From Cordylochernes scorpioides (taxonomy: Eukaryota; Arthropoda; Arachnida; Pseudoscorpiones; Chernetidae), in the NCBI GenBank assembly GCA_030710605.1, contig CP092877.1:2233941-2297940 (forward strand): DNA of 64,000 nucleotides. Reading direction: 5' to 3'. Below, piece by piece: positions 52,359 through 64,000 of this stretch. The number at the start of each line of letters is the position of its first letter. Positions within the stretch are counted from its first letter, which is position 1. The position numbers were made by a program, and so were the translations under genes. Below the pieces are notes generated by a model. That model did no database searches and was not told where the DNA came from. It worked only from the letters and a program-made list of their open reading frames with translations.

Positions 52359-52372
52359 AATTATTGAGACAA

Positions 52373-54470
52373 ACGTTTTAGCACTTTCACCGCCAGCCAG
52401 CTGTTGATATAGCGTGTCGTAGAAATAAATATTTCCGAGATGCCGACCTGATTTTATTACAGAATTTTTCAATAAAAAAGTAAAAATGCATACATATAAT
52501 AAGAAAATATCCTAAACCACGTATAATTAGGCCAATATACCAGTAGAAACACTTAATATCGAACGAAGAAAGAGAATAAATGTTGAGGTTTAGTAAGTTC
52601 AAACTACTGCGCATACGAATGTGATTGGCTCCTTGAAGATGGTCTCCTATTGGTTACTGGAGCGTGAGCATTGAGTTTTAATGAAACTTTGCACAAATGT
52701 CTAGGTATCCATGTCTTTATTTGCGTGTCCCAATTTTTAGATCTATGGTAAATGAGGTGCGTAGAGTCAAGTTGCTGAAATCCCGACCAACCTTGTTAGA
52801 TACTTACACAACGACCTTAATCTATTTCAATATCAGGAGCTAACGTTTGAAATATCTAATCTATATTCTCTGAGAGACGTGAAGACGGGGGAAGTTACAT
52901 AACGTGTGACAGACCCCGCCCCAGAGACAATGGTCGGCGTCACAATAACCCAGGCTGTCAACCCGCCTTGACACCACCTCTACCGTTAGCACAGTGCCGT
53001 GTCTTGAGAAGTCTATCGCCAATATGGATATTACATTGAAAAAATAATGAAATTTCAGAATTAAATATAAAGCACCAAAATTGCAATTGTACTGGGGAAT
53101 TTGAATCATTAAAAGCTACGCTCTTAGCTACATACGCTCACAGTCAGAACTTGCGGCACAAATCTTACCAGCAACCGAGTAGATGTCGCCAAAACTCTAT
53201 TCATAGTATGTCACAGGTGTGACATCGTTATTGACTTGACATTGACTCTGTAATGCATTCTGTCTCCTGTGCCCTGTAGGATGATGCCCTATCCGCCATT
53301 TTACCAACGTACACCATTATGCCTGAGCACAGTATATCGGAACAACATATAGAATATTTTATTGTCTTCAGATCAAGGATGACGAGCAAAATTGTGAATC
53401 GTTCCATACCCGCCTTAGAAGTTTCTTTCTGCCACGCACTCTTTCTTCGACAAATGTCTTCAGTGCCGAAACTTCAAAACCACATAAATGCACGTGATTT
53501 AACGGATTATTGGATAACGCTGGTGACGTCATGCTACAGTCTGTATGAAACATTAATTATGCGACTCATTCTGAATGTTGATGGCGATTGGTTATCGTTA
53601 GACATCCAATTATTTTAAACATGGATACCTCAAGCATATTAAAAAATATACTTTTACCATATCTATTACTAAAACACTTTAAAGTGTGAAAATTGGCAAG
53701 GGACCTCTCTCCTGTTAAAAGATATGCGAACAACTTAACGGCATCTTCGTTTTCTGATAAGTGTTCCGAAATCACCAAAATTAGCGTAGTGCATTTTAGG
53801 AAGCAGTCAGCATGACTACAGAGATAGATGGTCACGTGGTGCAAATAGATTTTGTATATATTTGGACGGAAGATATCTATTTCCTTTTATAATGTTACTA
53901 TCCTCACTTCAAACTAGAATATTTTCTAGAGAAAGTAAGAACTTTAAGAAGAAGAAAAATTCTAGCAGGGCGGTAGAAAAACTAGAGACAGTAAAAAAAG
54001 AACAAGCCTAAAAACCTCGGTTTACGACGACCTTGTCTAATCTGCCTTAATTCTGCTACCACCGCCGATATTTAATGCATTTCTTGCTCCAATTCTTTAC
54101 ACGATTTCTCTCTCTCAATTAAAACCGACGCCTGAACCAATTACCTGCCATTGTGAAGGCTGCTCCATATTGGAAGACCAAATGTATTGTTGCTGATTTA
54201 TTGTTGACGCCATCTTGCTTAATCTGTGTCGAACGTGTGTGTTGGCTTGATTAGAAAATATCATTTTATAGCTCCGCCCAGTCAGCTGTCACAGATATCG
54301 TCGCACATAGGTGAGCTACGTGCGGCAGTCACATCAGACAAAAGTAAACTCAAAATCGAAGTAAGTTTTGACACTGCTTATCAGGGACTAGAGTAAAACT
54401 TCTCATGAAAGGCCGCAGTCAGAACCCATCGATGCTCCCCTAGTCTCCAGTGACTACAGATCCCTGGATA
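52373..54470. other. Left-arm sequence without recognised gene
   Basis: Frames at 52861-53109 (minus), 53319-53618 (plus) and 53566-53844 (minus) have mirrored counterparts in the right arm. Their conservation reflects the duplication, not selection. No family recognised. GACGCCATCTTGCTTAA at about 54205 resembles a promoter YY1 site. Confidence 0.4.
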
Positions 54471-54479
54471 TTCGTGTGG

Positions 54480-54920
54480 GCCTCACTGCAATCACTGTCA
54501 AATTATATTGAAAAACGTAAGCACTTTTATCTTATCTCAGTTTTTAACGGGAATAATGTTGTTTCGTTTGTGTTGGTGAACGAATGTGGCCATGTTTGTA
54601 TATAAGAGGAGGCTAAGGGAATGCGAGGGGGCCAGTGTGTAGGATTATTGTGTGGAGACACTTAAAGTGTTCTTTGCGTGATTTATCCGTGTATGGTGAT
54701 CTCCTCGCATACCTGTGTGACCCCGGTCCGATCCCTACCAACGCTACAATAAAATATAAGTACTGTTTTATTTTTATAAAGCAAATCGTGAGTTTTTATT
54801 TACCTCCCTTGTATTGTTGTTATTGTACTCTTGAGTGTACACTTTTCTCTAACTCTCTGTGTGTGTTAAGTTACTCTTACCTTAGCCCCTAGTAAATTGC
54901 ACTTTGTGTGTTAACCCGTA
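54480..54920 (+). repeat. Possible solo LTR or promoter-bearing repeat
   Basis: GTATATAAGAGGAGG (TATA-like, about 54598) lies about 150 bp upstream of ACAATAAAATATAAG. The segment begins near TTTTAACGGG and ends near CCCGTAAAAGTTAAC, weakly inverted. The mirrored copy is at about 60700-61130. No internal coding region. Low-confidence LTR call. Confidence 0.35.
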
Positions 54921-55147
54921 AAAGTTAACATCTGTCATCACTGCTTCCGAAAACTCTATCGCGGATCTACAAGTTCTTCCTAACTTTGGGAATGAAGAGG
55001 ATCATTGAGGTCATTTTTTTATTTGGAGGAGAACGTTTCATCTGTCTTTAAATATTTATAATCTGTCTAGGTGTTTAGTATGTAGAGGTGTGTGTTTATA
55101 AATCTTATAATCCTTTACATCATTATACTTATTATATATCAGCTATA

Positions 55148-55412
55148 CACCTATCCCCCCGATTTACACTGTACTTGTTTTACACGTTTTCGCTTTTACA
55201 CGGTTTTCCAAATATTTTTTGTTTTGTTTTTATCGCACTATACTAAATGCGATATTCTACTCTATACTACCTATGTTGAAAAGAATATTGGGAAGCTCTG
55301 ATTCATGAAGGGGCGAACACCTATTCAGATTTGACAATTTAATATAAACCTATCCCTCGATTTACACGTTTTTCTCAGGAACGTATCTACCGTGTAAATC
55401 GGGGGATAGGTG
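55148..55412. mobile_element. TA-flanked MITE (CACCTATCC), copy 3
   Basis: Same ends and internal terminal hairpin as the copy at 22877; TA on both sides; 265 bp. Present at the mirrored site in the other arm, so it predates the duplication or allele split. Confidence 0.85.
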
Positions 55413-55729
55413 TATTAGTTAATGGCTTGAATGAATGTCCTCATGTCGCTCCTATGAAGGTTGGAAGAAATTTGAACCATTTTTGACGCATTGTTTTAAA
55501 AATTAATCAATTTTCTACTTTTTTTTTTTTTTTAATTTAAGAATCATATATATATATACGCGTCAAAAGTAGTTCCGATTTCTCATAACAGATGGCGCGC
55601 ATCGTATAAAGGATTGCATATATCAGTACAGTATATCAGTACATATCTTGTATATATCAGTTTATCTTATTTTTTAGTTTACAAAGATGGGCGCTCATCA
55701 TACGAGTGGGAGGTTTTCTACTGTTTATT

Positions 55730-56985
55730 TAGGGTGCGGCAGCTAGTTGAGAACATACAATATAGGTGCCCCACTTTCCTGTGTGTTATAATAACATAGT
55801 TTTTTTTCCTGTTGCAGGTAGACATGGCAGGATCTACTCTTACGCGAGAAATGAAGAGGCATGCAGTTATTGTCTCCTTGACTGCTGAAAAACCGATTCA
55901 GAAACTTCTGCATTCTTGAAAGTCACCCGATCATTTTTTTTTCAAAGTTCGAAGAGAATTGGGAGCTGCAGTGGGTGATGTGGCGGATTTTCCCCAAAGG
56001 AAACGACATTTTCAGCGTTCTGACAGTATCAGGACGCCAAACTTTATAAGCCGTGTCCAAGATGCCATCGATGAGGATCCTGGGAAGTTGATGAGGGCAC
56101 TCGCCAGAGAGCTACAGATTGATGAGGCTACCATTCGACGTGTGGTTCATGAGGACCTCCGTTACAAATCATACGTGATGCGGAGAGGGAAGTTCATGTC
56201 CGAAAGAACCAAGGTGAACCGCTTGACCAGAGCCAAGCTTCTAAGCTCAAACATCCCGAGGAGCCAGGAATGATATGGTTTTTATTAGACTAGAAGAAGT
56301 TTGTTCAGGACCAGAAGGTGAACCGCAAAAATGACCGGTGGCTGTGTAATAGCCCTGATGAGGTACCTACGGTCATGCATACCAAATTTCCAGCATCATT
56401 GATGGTTCTTGGAGTTAGGGTTAAAGTGATGTGATGCCTCCACATTTTTTCACCCCAGGTGCCAGAGTCAATGACGTTGCCTACACCGAGGTGCTATCCA
56501 CAGTTGTCATGCTTTGAATCGCTATTGTAGCACGTGGGAGGCCGTATGTTTTTCAACAAGACTCAGCACCATCTCATACAGACAAGAAAAACCTAAGATT
56601 GGATGGCCGAGAATCTTCACGACCATGTCACACCTAACGTTTGGCGTCCCAGCTCACCAGATGTCATTCCGCTGGACTATTACGTGTGGAACGTAGTTGA
56701 AAGAAACTCCAATAGTCATTCCCACAACAATGTTTCATCTCTCAGAGCTGCTATAGTGGCTGCAATGGCAAACATTCCCAAGACCCATCTCACTACTGCC
56801 TGCAGTCGGTTTTGACAGCGTATAGAAGCTGTTATTGCCGTTGATGGCGGGTTCATTCAATCATGTCGTCCTTTAGGTATGCTATCATCTATATAAAACC
56901 TTAATATGTAAGAAATGCTCTTTTTTCTTTGTCTATTATTTTTACCATGGACATCATTTTGTTCTCAAATAGCTTCCGCACCCTG
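55730..56985 (+). mobile_element. maT-like mariner transposon, copy 2
   Basis: Ends AGGGTGCGGCAGCTAGTTGA ... CTCAAATAGCTTCCGCACCCTG, then TA. The transposase is broken: a deletion and substitution near 55885 in the N-terminal HTH, and further frameshifts in the catalytic part (about 56590). The open segment 55959-56273 covers the second HTH. Confidence 0.85.
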
Positions 56986-57531
56986 TATTTCCTGTCAATG
57001 ATATTCTCTTTTAAGGAGAAGTCATATTGGCTTCAAACCACTGCATTTGGTTTAGATACAAGATTCAGATTGACTAGAATAAAGTTTTAATTCAGTTTAT
57101 CTATATTTAGATATTGAGGAATTCTAAATAAAATAATAACGTAATAATAAAACAAGTAAGAAAAATGCTTAAACTCATATCTATATAATATTAAAATAGT
57201 TCGCGCGCAAAAGTGAAAAGACAAAGCTAAAAATATGGTAAAGAACACACTTTTTTAAGCGAGCAAATATGTTTTGCCTTTTTTTAAACATGTTTATTCT
57301 ACAAAATTGTCAAATATATTTTTCTAAACAAAAGGTCAATCCATAAAAACTGAAGATCCGCTGGTCAGCGGACGGTGTAAAAACTAATGACGTTCCGGCT
57401 GGATTCCGCTCTGACTGGCCCTCAGTAAATTAGACTTGGTCGAATGCGAAACATTTACAGAGCGTTCGTTAAAAACACATTTATGGTATTATATGACAAC
57501 ATTTTCTGTTTTTATCGTGTGTATTCTATAC
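56986..57531. other. No recognised feature
   Basis: Unassigned AT-rich sequence beyond the mapped end of the left arm. Its counterpart, if any, would fall inside the assembly gap. Confidence 0.5.
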
Positions 57532-58218
57532 TAGCCGAATGACCCGGGCAACGCCCGTGTTTTACCCGATTGTGAATGTTTTGATTCAAATACTATTTGT
57601 TACAATCAGTGTTGGGCAAATATTAATTAAAATTATTTATTAAAGATTAACAATTGATTAATTGTTAATTGTAATTTTCACAATTAACAATTAATCAATT
57701 GTTAATTGTATTTTTACAATTAACAATTAATTAATTATTAATTGTTTTCATACAATTAACAATTAATTAATTGTTAATTGCACTTTTCTAATTAACAATT
57801 AATTAATTGTTAATTGCACTTCAATTTAATTGAAAAATAATTTTTTAATGCCCAACACTGGTTACAATTATAAATTTGGCGCCTTTAAAAAATGCATATA
57901 TTAGTTAATAACTATAGCCTATGTGCTTTATCTGTCTATGTACTGTTGGCTTCCGTAGGCGTCTCTTACTGGGAAAAAGAGAGGATTCCATTTAGTTATT
58001 AACTAATATATGCATTTATTTAAGGAGCGACCCGCTCCAACACAATAGTTACAAAAACGAAAAAGCGAGTGGGGGGGGGGGGGGGGGGGGGTGGCAAAGG
58101 TGGCGTGATCGTAGCCAACCAATAGGAGGGCGCCATTCCAAAAAAAAAAAAAAGCAAACGGTGACAGAGATGATAAATGATTAGGAGATGAAGAATGACG
58201 CTCGTAACTATATATAGA
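57532..58218 (-). mobile_element. Helitron-like element, copy 3
   Basis: The minus strand starts TCTATATATAGTTACGAGCG and ends in a CGGGCGTTGCCCGG hairpin, 'gtcattcgg', CTAG, again between T and T. Interrupted by a hAT-type MITE (57607-57860). It contains a 21-G run (58071-58091) where copy 2 has only eight. Confidence 0.6.
57607..57860. mobile_element. hAT-type MITE of stacked palindromes
   Basis: Ends CAGTGTTGGGCAAATATTAA ... TTTTTTAATGCCCAACACTG, with a perfect 8-bp duplication GTTACAAT (57599-57606 and 57861-57868). The interior is about five repeats of 'caattaacaattaatt ... aattgttaattg'. Copy 1 of the Helitron-like family shows the empty site near 33168. Confidence 0.9.
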
Positions 58219-58573
58219 ATGATTCTATCTCACTGCGCTAATAGGTTGTATCATCAATTTTCTAAAAGATTCTCAAGTATATGTCGTCCGCCCAACTATC
58301 TAATTCTAGGTGTTAAAATTGCAATTAGTTCTACTTATGTCGCCAAAGTCCGTTTAATCCATATTTGTGGATGGTTGGGACTATTGTATGGTCATCATTT
58401 TATTCACCATTGTCGCCAACTCTGAGACGACCAGTTCCCACTTTCAACATCTCCCTTCACTACCAAGAATTCGGGAATTCTACGATTCTACGAGAAAACA
58501 CTCAAGGTGTCCGCATAAGTTAAAATGCATGTTGAAAATACAGGCAATCTTTTTGGATCTAGATCTTTTTAGG
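58219..58573. other. Unassigned sequence before gap
   Basis: Frames at 58195-58573 have no recognised family and run into the gap. Confidence 0.5.
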
Positions 58574-58673
58574 NNNNNNNNNNNNNNNNNNNNNNNNNNN
58601 NNNNNNNNNNNNNNNNNNNNNNNNNNNNNNNNNNNNNNNNNNNNNNNNNNNNNNNNNNNNNNNNNNNNNNNNN
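58574..58673. other. Assembly gap of 100 N
   Basis: Exactly 100 unknown bases, a usual placeholder for a gap of unknown size. The inverted arm begins at the first base after it. Confidence 0.98.
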
Positions 58674-59904
58674 TCTATTTGAGAACAAAATGATGTCCAT
58701 GGTAAAAATAAACAGACAAAGAAAAAAGAGCATTTCTTACATATTAAAGTTTTATATAGATGAACATATGGACGACAACATGATTCAATGAACCCGCCAT
58801 CAGCGGCAATAACAGCTTCTATACGCTGTCGAAACCGACTGCAGGCAGTAGTGAGATGGGTCTTGGGAATGTTTGCTATATATCCACTATAGAAACTCTG
58901 AGAGCTGTGTTGTGGGAATGACTATTGGAGTCTCTTTCAACTACGTCCCACACGTAATAGTCCAGCGGAATGACATCTAGTGAGCTGGAACGCCAAACGT
59001 TAGGTGTGACAGGGTCGTGAAGATTCTCGGCCATTCAATCTTAGGTTGTTCTTGTCTGTATGAGATGGTGCTGAGTCTTGTTGAAAAAAATGCGGCCTCG
59101 CACGTGCTACAATAGCGATTCAAAGCATGACAACTGTGGATAACACCTCGGTATAGGCAACGTCATTGACTCTGGCACCTGGGGTGAAAAAATATGGAGG
59201 CATCACATCACTTTCACCCTAACTTCAAGAACCATCAATGATGCTGGAAATTTGGTATGCATGACCGTAGGTACCTCATCAGGGCTATTACACAGCCACT
59301 GGTCATTTTTGCGGTTCACCTTCTGGTCCTGAACAAACTTCTTCTAGTCTAAGAAAAACCAGATCATTCCTGGCTCCTCGGGATGTTTGAGCTTAGAAGC
59401 TTGGCTCTGGTCAAGCAGTTCACCTTGGTTCTTTCGGACATGAACTTCCCTCCCCGCATCACGTATGATCTGTAACGGAGGTCCTCATGAACCACACGTC
59501 GAATGGTAGCCTCATCAATCTGTAGCTCTCTGGAGAGTGTCCTCATCAACTTCCCAGGATCCTCATCGATGGCATTTTGGACACGACTTATAAAGTTTGG
59601 CGTACTGATACTGTCAGAACGCTGAAAATGTCGTTTCCTTTGGGGAAAATCCGCCCCATCACCCATTACAGCTCCCAATTCTCTCCGAACTTTGAAAAAA
59701 AATGATCGGGTGACTTTCAAGAATGCAGAAGTTTCTGAATCGGTGTGTCCAGCAGTCATGGAGACAATAACTGCATGCCTCTTCATTTCTCGCGTAAGAG
59801 TAGATCCTGCCATGTCTACCTGCAACAGGAAAAAACGATGTTATTATAACACACAGGAAAGTGGGGCACCTATATTGTATGTTCTCAACTAGCTGCCGCA
59901 CCCT
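58674..59904 (-). mobile_element. maT-like mariner transposon, copy 3
   Basis: Mirror of copy 2, cut by the assembly gap so that its last about 15 bp and TA are missing. The N-terminal frame (59825-59364) is open over both HTH regions (RHAVIVSMTAGHTDSETSAF; RTLSRELQIDEATIRRVVH). The catalytic half is frameshifted. It keeps the GGACACACCGATTC text that is damaged in copy 2. Confidence 0.85.
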
Positions 59905-60212
59905 AAATAAACAGTAGAAAACCTCCCACTCGTATGATGAGCGCCCATCTTTGTAAACTAAAAAATAAGATGAACTGATATATACAAGATATGTACTGAT
60001 ATACTGTACTGATATATACAATCCTTTATACGATGCGCGCCATCTGTTATGGAAAATTTAAACTACTTTTGACGCGTATGATTCTTAAATAAATAAAATA
60101 AAAAAGTAGAAAATTGATTTATTTTTAAAACAATGCGTCAAAAATGGTTCAAATTTCTTACAACCCTTCATAGGAGCGACATGAGGACATTCATTCAAGC
60201 CTTTAACTAATA

Positions 60213-60473
60213 CACCTATCCCCCGATTTACACGGTAGATCCGTTCCTGAGAAAAACGTGTAAATTGAGGGATAGGTGTATATTAAACTGTCAAATCTGA
60301 ATAGGTGTTCGCCCCCCTCATGAGTCAGAGCTTCCCAATATTCTTTTCAACATAGGTAGTATAGAGTAGAATATCGCATTTAGTATAGTGCGATAAAAAA
60401 AAACTTATTTGGAAAACCGTGTAAAAGCGAAAACGTGTAAAACAAGTACCGTGTAAATCGGGGGGGATAGGTG
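60213..60473. mobile_element. TA-flanked MITE (CACCTATCC), copy 4
   Basis: Mirror of the copy at 55148; 261 bp; TA on both sides. C-run lengths differ between the copies. Confidence 0.85.
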
Positions 60474-60699
60474 TATAGCTGATATATATAATAAGTATAA
60501 TGATGTAAAGGATTATAAGATTTATAAACACACACCTCTGCATACTAAACACCCAGACAGATTATAAATATTTAAAGACAGATGAAAAGTTCTCCTCCAA
60601 ATAAACAAATGACCTCAATGATCCTCTTCATTCCCAAAGTTAGGAAGAACTTGTAGATCCGCGATAGAGTTTTCGGAAGCAGTGATGACAGATGCTAAC

Positions 60700-61130
60700 T
60701 TTTACGGGATAACACACAAAGTGCAATTTACTAGGGGCTAAGGTAAGAGTAACTTAACACACAGAAAAGTGTACACTCAAGAGTACAATAACAACAATAC
60801 AAGGGAGTTAAATAAAAACTCACGATTTGCTTGCTATATAAAAACAAAACAGTAGTTATATTTTATTGTAGCGTTGGTAGGGATCGGACCGGGGTCACAC
60901 AGGTATGCGAGGAGATCACCAGACACGGATAAATAACGCAGAGAACACTTTAAGCGTCTCCACACAATAATCCACCACACTGGCCCCCTCGCATTCCCTT
61001 AGCCCCCTCTTATATACAAACATGGCCACATTCGTCCAATGAGAAGACGTGAGAGATTGGTTCACTAACACAAACGAAACAAAATTATTCCCGCTAAAAA
61101 TGAGATAAGATAAAAATGCCTACGTTTTTC
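60700..61130 (-). repeat. Possible solo LTR, mirrored copy
   Basis: Counterpart of 54480-54920: the TATA-like and AATAAAAT-like signals are kept on the minus strand. An inserted 'caatgagaagacgtgagagattgg' near 61035 is absent from the left copy. Confidence 0.35.
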
Positions 61131-63250
61131 AATATAATTTGACAGTGATTGCAGTGAGGCCCACCCGAATATCCAGGGATCTGTAGTCACTGGAGACTAG
61201 GGGAGCGTCGATGGGTTCAGACTGCGGCCTTTCATGAGAAGTTTTACTCTAGTCCCTAATAAGCAGTGTCAAAACTTACTTCGATTTTGAGTTTACTTTT
61301 GTCTGATGTGACTGGCGCACGTGGCTCACCTATGTGCGACGATATCTGTGACAGCTGACTGGGAGGAGTTATAAAATGATATTTTCTAATCAAGCCAACA
61401 CACACGTTCGACACAGATTAAGCAAGATGGCGTCAACAATAAATCAGCCAGCTGCAACAATACATTTGGTCTTCCAATATGGAGCAGCCTTCACAATGGT
61501 AGGTAATTGGTTCAGGCGTCGGTTTTAATTGAGAGAGAGAAATCGTGTAAAGAATTGGAGCAAGAAATGCATTAAATATCGGCGGTGGTAGCAGAATTAA
61601 GGCAGATTAGACAAGGTCGTCGTAAACCGACGTTTTTAGGCTTGTTCTTTTTTTTACTGCCTCTAGTTTTTCTATACCGCCCTGCTAGAATTTTTTTTTA
61701 GAGTTCTTACTTTCTCTAGAACATATTCTAGTTTGAAGTGAGGATAGTAACATTATAAAAGGAAATAGATATCTTCCGTCCAAATATATGCAAAATCTAT
61801 TTGCATCACGCGACCATCTATCTCTGCAGTCATTCTGACTGCTTCCTGAAATGCACTACGCTAATTTTGGTGATTTGGGAACACTTATCAGAAAACGAAG
61901 ATTTCGTTAAGTTGTTCGCATATCTTTCAACAGGAGAGAGGTCCCTTGTCAATTTTCACACTTTAAAGTGTTTTTGTAATAGATATGGTAACAGTCTTTT
62001 TTATATGCTTGAGGTATCCATGTTTAAAAGAATTGGATGTCTAACGATAACCAATCGCCATCAACATTCAGAATGAGTCGTATAATTAATGTTTCATACA
62101 GACTGTAGCATAACGTCGCCAGCGTTATCCAATAATCCGTTAAATCACGTGGTAGTTGTGTGGTTTTGAAGTTTCGGCACTGAAGACATTTGTCGAAGAA
62201 AGAGTGCGTGGCAGAGCGAAACTTCTAGAATGGGTATGGGATGATTCACACAATTTTGCTCGTCATCCTTGATCTGAAGACAATAAAATATTCTATATGT
62301 TGTTCCGATATACTGTGCTCAGGTATAGTGGTGTACGTTGGTCATCATCCTTCAGGGCACAGGAGAGAGAATACATGCCAGAGTCAATGTCAAGTCAATA
62401 ACGGTGTCACACCTGTGGCATACTATGAATAGAGTTTTGACGACATCTACTCGGATGTTGGTAAGATTTGTGCGACAAGTTCTGACTGAGAGTGTATAGC
62501 TAAGAGCGTAGGTTTTAATGATTCAAATTTCCCAGTACAATTGCAATTTTGGTGCTTTATATTTAATTCTGAAATTTCATTATTTTTTCAATGCAATATC
62601 CATATTGGCGATAGACTTCTCAACACACGGCACTGGGCTAACGGTAGAGGTGGTGTCAAGGCGGGTTGACAGCCTGGGTTATTGTGCCGCCGACCATTGT
62701 CTCTGGGGCGGGGTCTGTCACACGTTATGTAACTTCCCCCGTCTTCACGTCTCTCGGAGAATATAGATTAGATATTTCAAACGTTATCTCCTGATATTGA
62801 AATAGATTAAGGTCGTTGTGTAAGTATCTAACAAGGTTGGTCAGGGATTTCAGCAACTTGACTCTACGCGCCTCATTTACCATAGATCTAGAAACTGGGA
62901 CACGCAAATAAAGACATGGATACCTAGACATTTGTGCAAAGTTTCATTAAAACTCAATGTTCACGCTCCAGTACCTAATAGGAGACCATCTTTAAGGAGC
63001 CAATCACATTCGTATGCGCAGTAGTTTGAACTTACTAAACCTCAACATTTATTCTCTTTCTTCGTTCGATATTAATTGTTTCTACTGGTATTGGCCTAAT
63101 TTTACGTGGTTTAGGATATTTTCTTATTATATATATGCATTTTTACTTTTTTATTGAAAAATTCTGTAATAAAATTAGGTCGGCATCTCGGAAACATTTA
63201 TTCCTGCGACACATCATATCAACAGCTGGCGGTGAAAGTGCTAAAACGTT
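61131..63250. other. Right-arm sequence without recognised gene
   Basis: Mirror of 52373-54470. Frames at 61801-62076 and 62518-62766 (plus) and 62725-62931 (minus) are kept only as far as the arms are similar. No family recognised. Confidence 0.4.
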
Positions 63251-64000
63251 TGTCTCAATAATTAATAAAATTTGAACTATTTATGACGCATATATATGAT
63301 TCTTTTGAATAAAACTTTTCCTGTCACACTAATGCATCATGTTTATACAGCATATGTGGAAGTCCCTTTCATTTAAATTATTTACACTTATTGATTCAGA
63401 GAATGAAATGAAAACAAATTTCGTTTTCCCTGTTTACACGGTTTACAAAATGTACCGATATAAATGCCAGAATAACAATCAGGGTCCCAAAGAATATTCT
63501 AGAAGCGTCAAAAGTCTTCAAGACCACCACAACTTGTGAGTAATATGTAATTTGAGATGAAACTTTACATTTTATTTCTACGGAAGCTGCTAAAGAAAGC
63601 TCCAATAAATCCCTAAGTTCCAGGAAGTCCAGGATGAGGAAATCCGAGAGACCCAGTCCCAGGAAGTCGGTCCATGGGCAAACAGATCGCTGAACTTTCC
63701 CTCATTACTCGGCCTGGTCAAGGGCGAAGACCGTGACGGGCGCCCGGAGGTCGGGACTGGCTCTTCTTGGGCCATTCGCTGGAGCCTCGGTGGTGGCTTG
63801 ACTCCCTGTCGCCCACCAGATTCTAACTTGCAAGAAAAGAAGATTATTTTTAAATTGCTCCCATGGTCCGTCCGATTGATGCTAAACAGCCAACACACCA
63901 CGGAAGGCGAAGACCGTGACGGTCGCCCGGAGGTCGGGACTGGCTCTTGTTGCCCTCGCTGGAGCCTCGGTGGCTTGACTCTCACCAGGTTCTCATTTCT

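Larger units (their letters stand above)
50814..56972 (+). repeat. Left arm of large inverted duplication
   Basis: Matches the reverse complement of 58674-64000 along its whole length, with scattered substitutions and small indels. The exception is the LINE at 51571-52358, which is absent from the other arm. The counterpart of its left end lies at the window edge, so the arm may be longer. Confidence 0.85.
58674..64000 (-). repeat. Right arm of large inverted duplication
   Basis: Reverse complement of 50814-56972 without the LINE. It reaches the window end, so its outer limit is unknown. Substitutions and small indels are spread throughout (for example in the mariner N-terminus). Confidence 0.85.

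Noticed and set aside
54684..54760. tRNA-like GGTCCGATCCC element as tRNA or SINE head
   Set aside because: No A box at the right distance and no cloverleaf; it more likely belongs to the LTR-like repeat.
61801..62076. Conserved protein frame shared by both arms
   Set aside because: Similarity between arms reflects duplication or allelism; the mirrored frame is no better kept than the non-coding parts.

Overview
The window looks like nuclear DNA of a metazoan, most probably an arthropod. It is strongly AT-rich, has no operon-like gene packing, and consists mainly of transposable elements and their debris: a Ty3/gypsy LTR retrotransposon, Penelope-like elements (PLEs) with hammerhead-type motifs, LINE 3' ends, tRNA-headed SINEs, mariner/maT, Tigger/pogo and hAT relatives, Helitron-like elements and long foldback elements. 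A chelicerate source is my guess from the retroelement mix, not something the sequence proves. I found no complete host protein-coding gene. The best host candidates are one possible 40-codon exon near 30.2 kb (minus strand) and several GC-rich, promoter-like patches.

0-14 kb: SINE and LINE tails, a decayed Penelope-like reverse transcriptase gene interrupted by a LINE tail (4.2-5.5 kb), a U6 snRNA pseudogene (7.1 kb), two palindromic foldbacks (5.6-6.3 kb), and at 12.48 kb a near-complete hammerhead motif. 14.4-19.5 kb: the one apparently intact element, a 5.1 kb Ty3/gypsy retrotransposon with identical 340-bp LTRs. Its gag starts inside the LTR, and a TTTAAAC slippery site sits exactly at the gag stop and leads into a protease-RT-RNaseH-integrase frame.

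19.5-34.5 kb: nested SINEs, hAT-type and TA-flanked MITEs, a non-autonomous Tigger element, a Helitron-like copy carrying a tRNA-like sequence, and foldbacks sharing one conserved structured loop. 34.5-50 kb: LINE tails, a maT-like (DD37D) mariner pseudogene containing a PLE-type hammerhead insertion, a pair of 195-bp direct repeats, and a MITE whose end has been amplified into nine 76-bp tandem units.

50.8-64 kb: two inverted arms of about 5.3 kb (50814-56972 and 58674-64000+) separated by a Helitron-like element, unique sequence and a 100-N assembly gap. The left arm carries a LINE insertion that is absent from the right arm. The arms may be a true inverted duplication or two haplotypes joined head to head at the gap.

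The elements interact mostly by nesting: PLE in mariner, LINE in PLE, LINE in SINE, hAT in SINE, hAT in Helitron, Helitron in foldback. Target-site duplications give the order of events. Two RNA signals recur across families: hammerhead-type cores in PLE repeats, and a short covarying hairpin just upstream of AATAAAGGCTTTT at LINE-type 3' ends.
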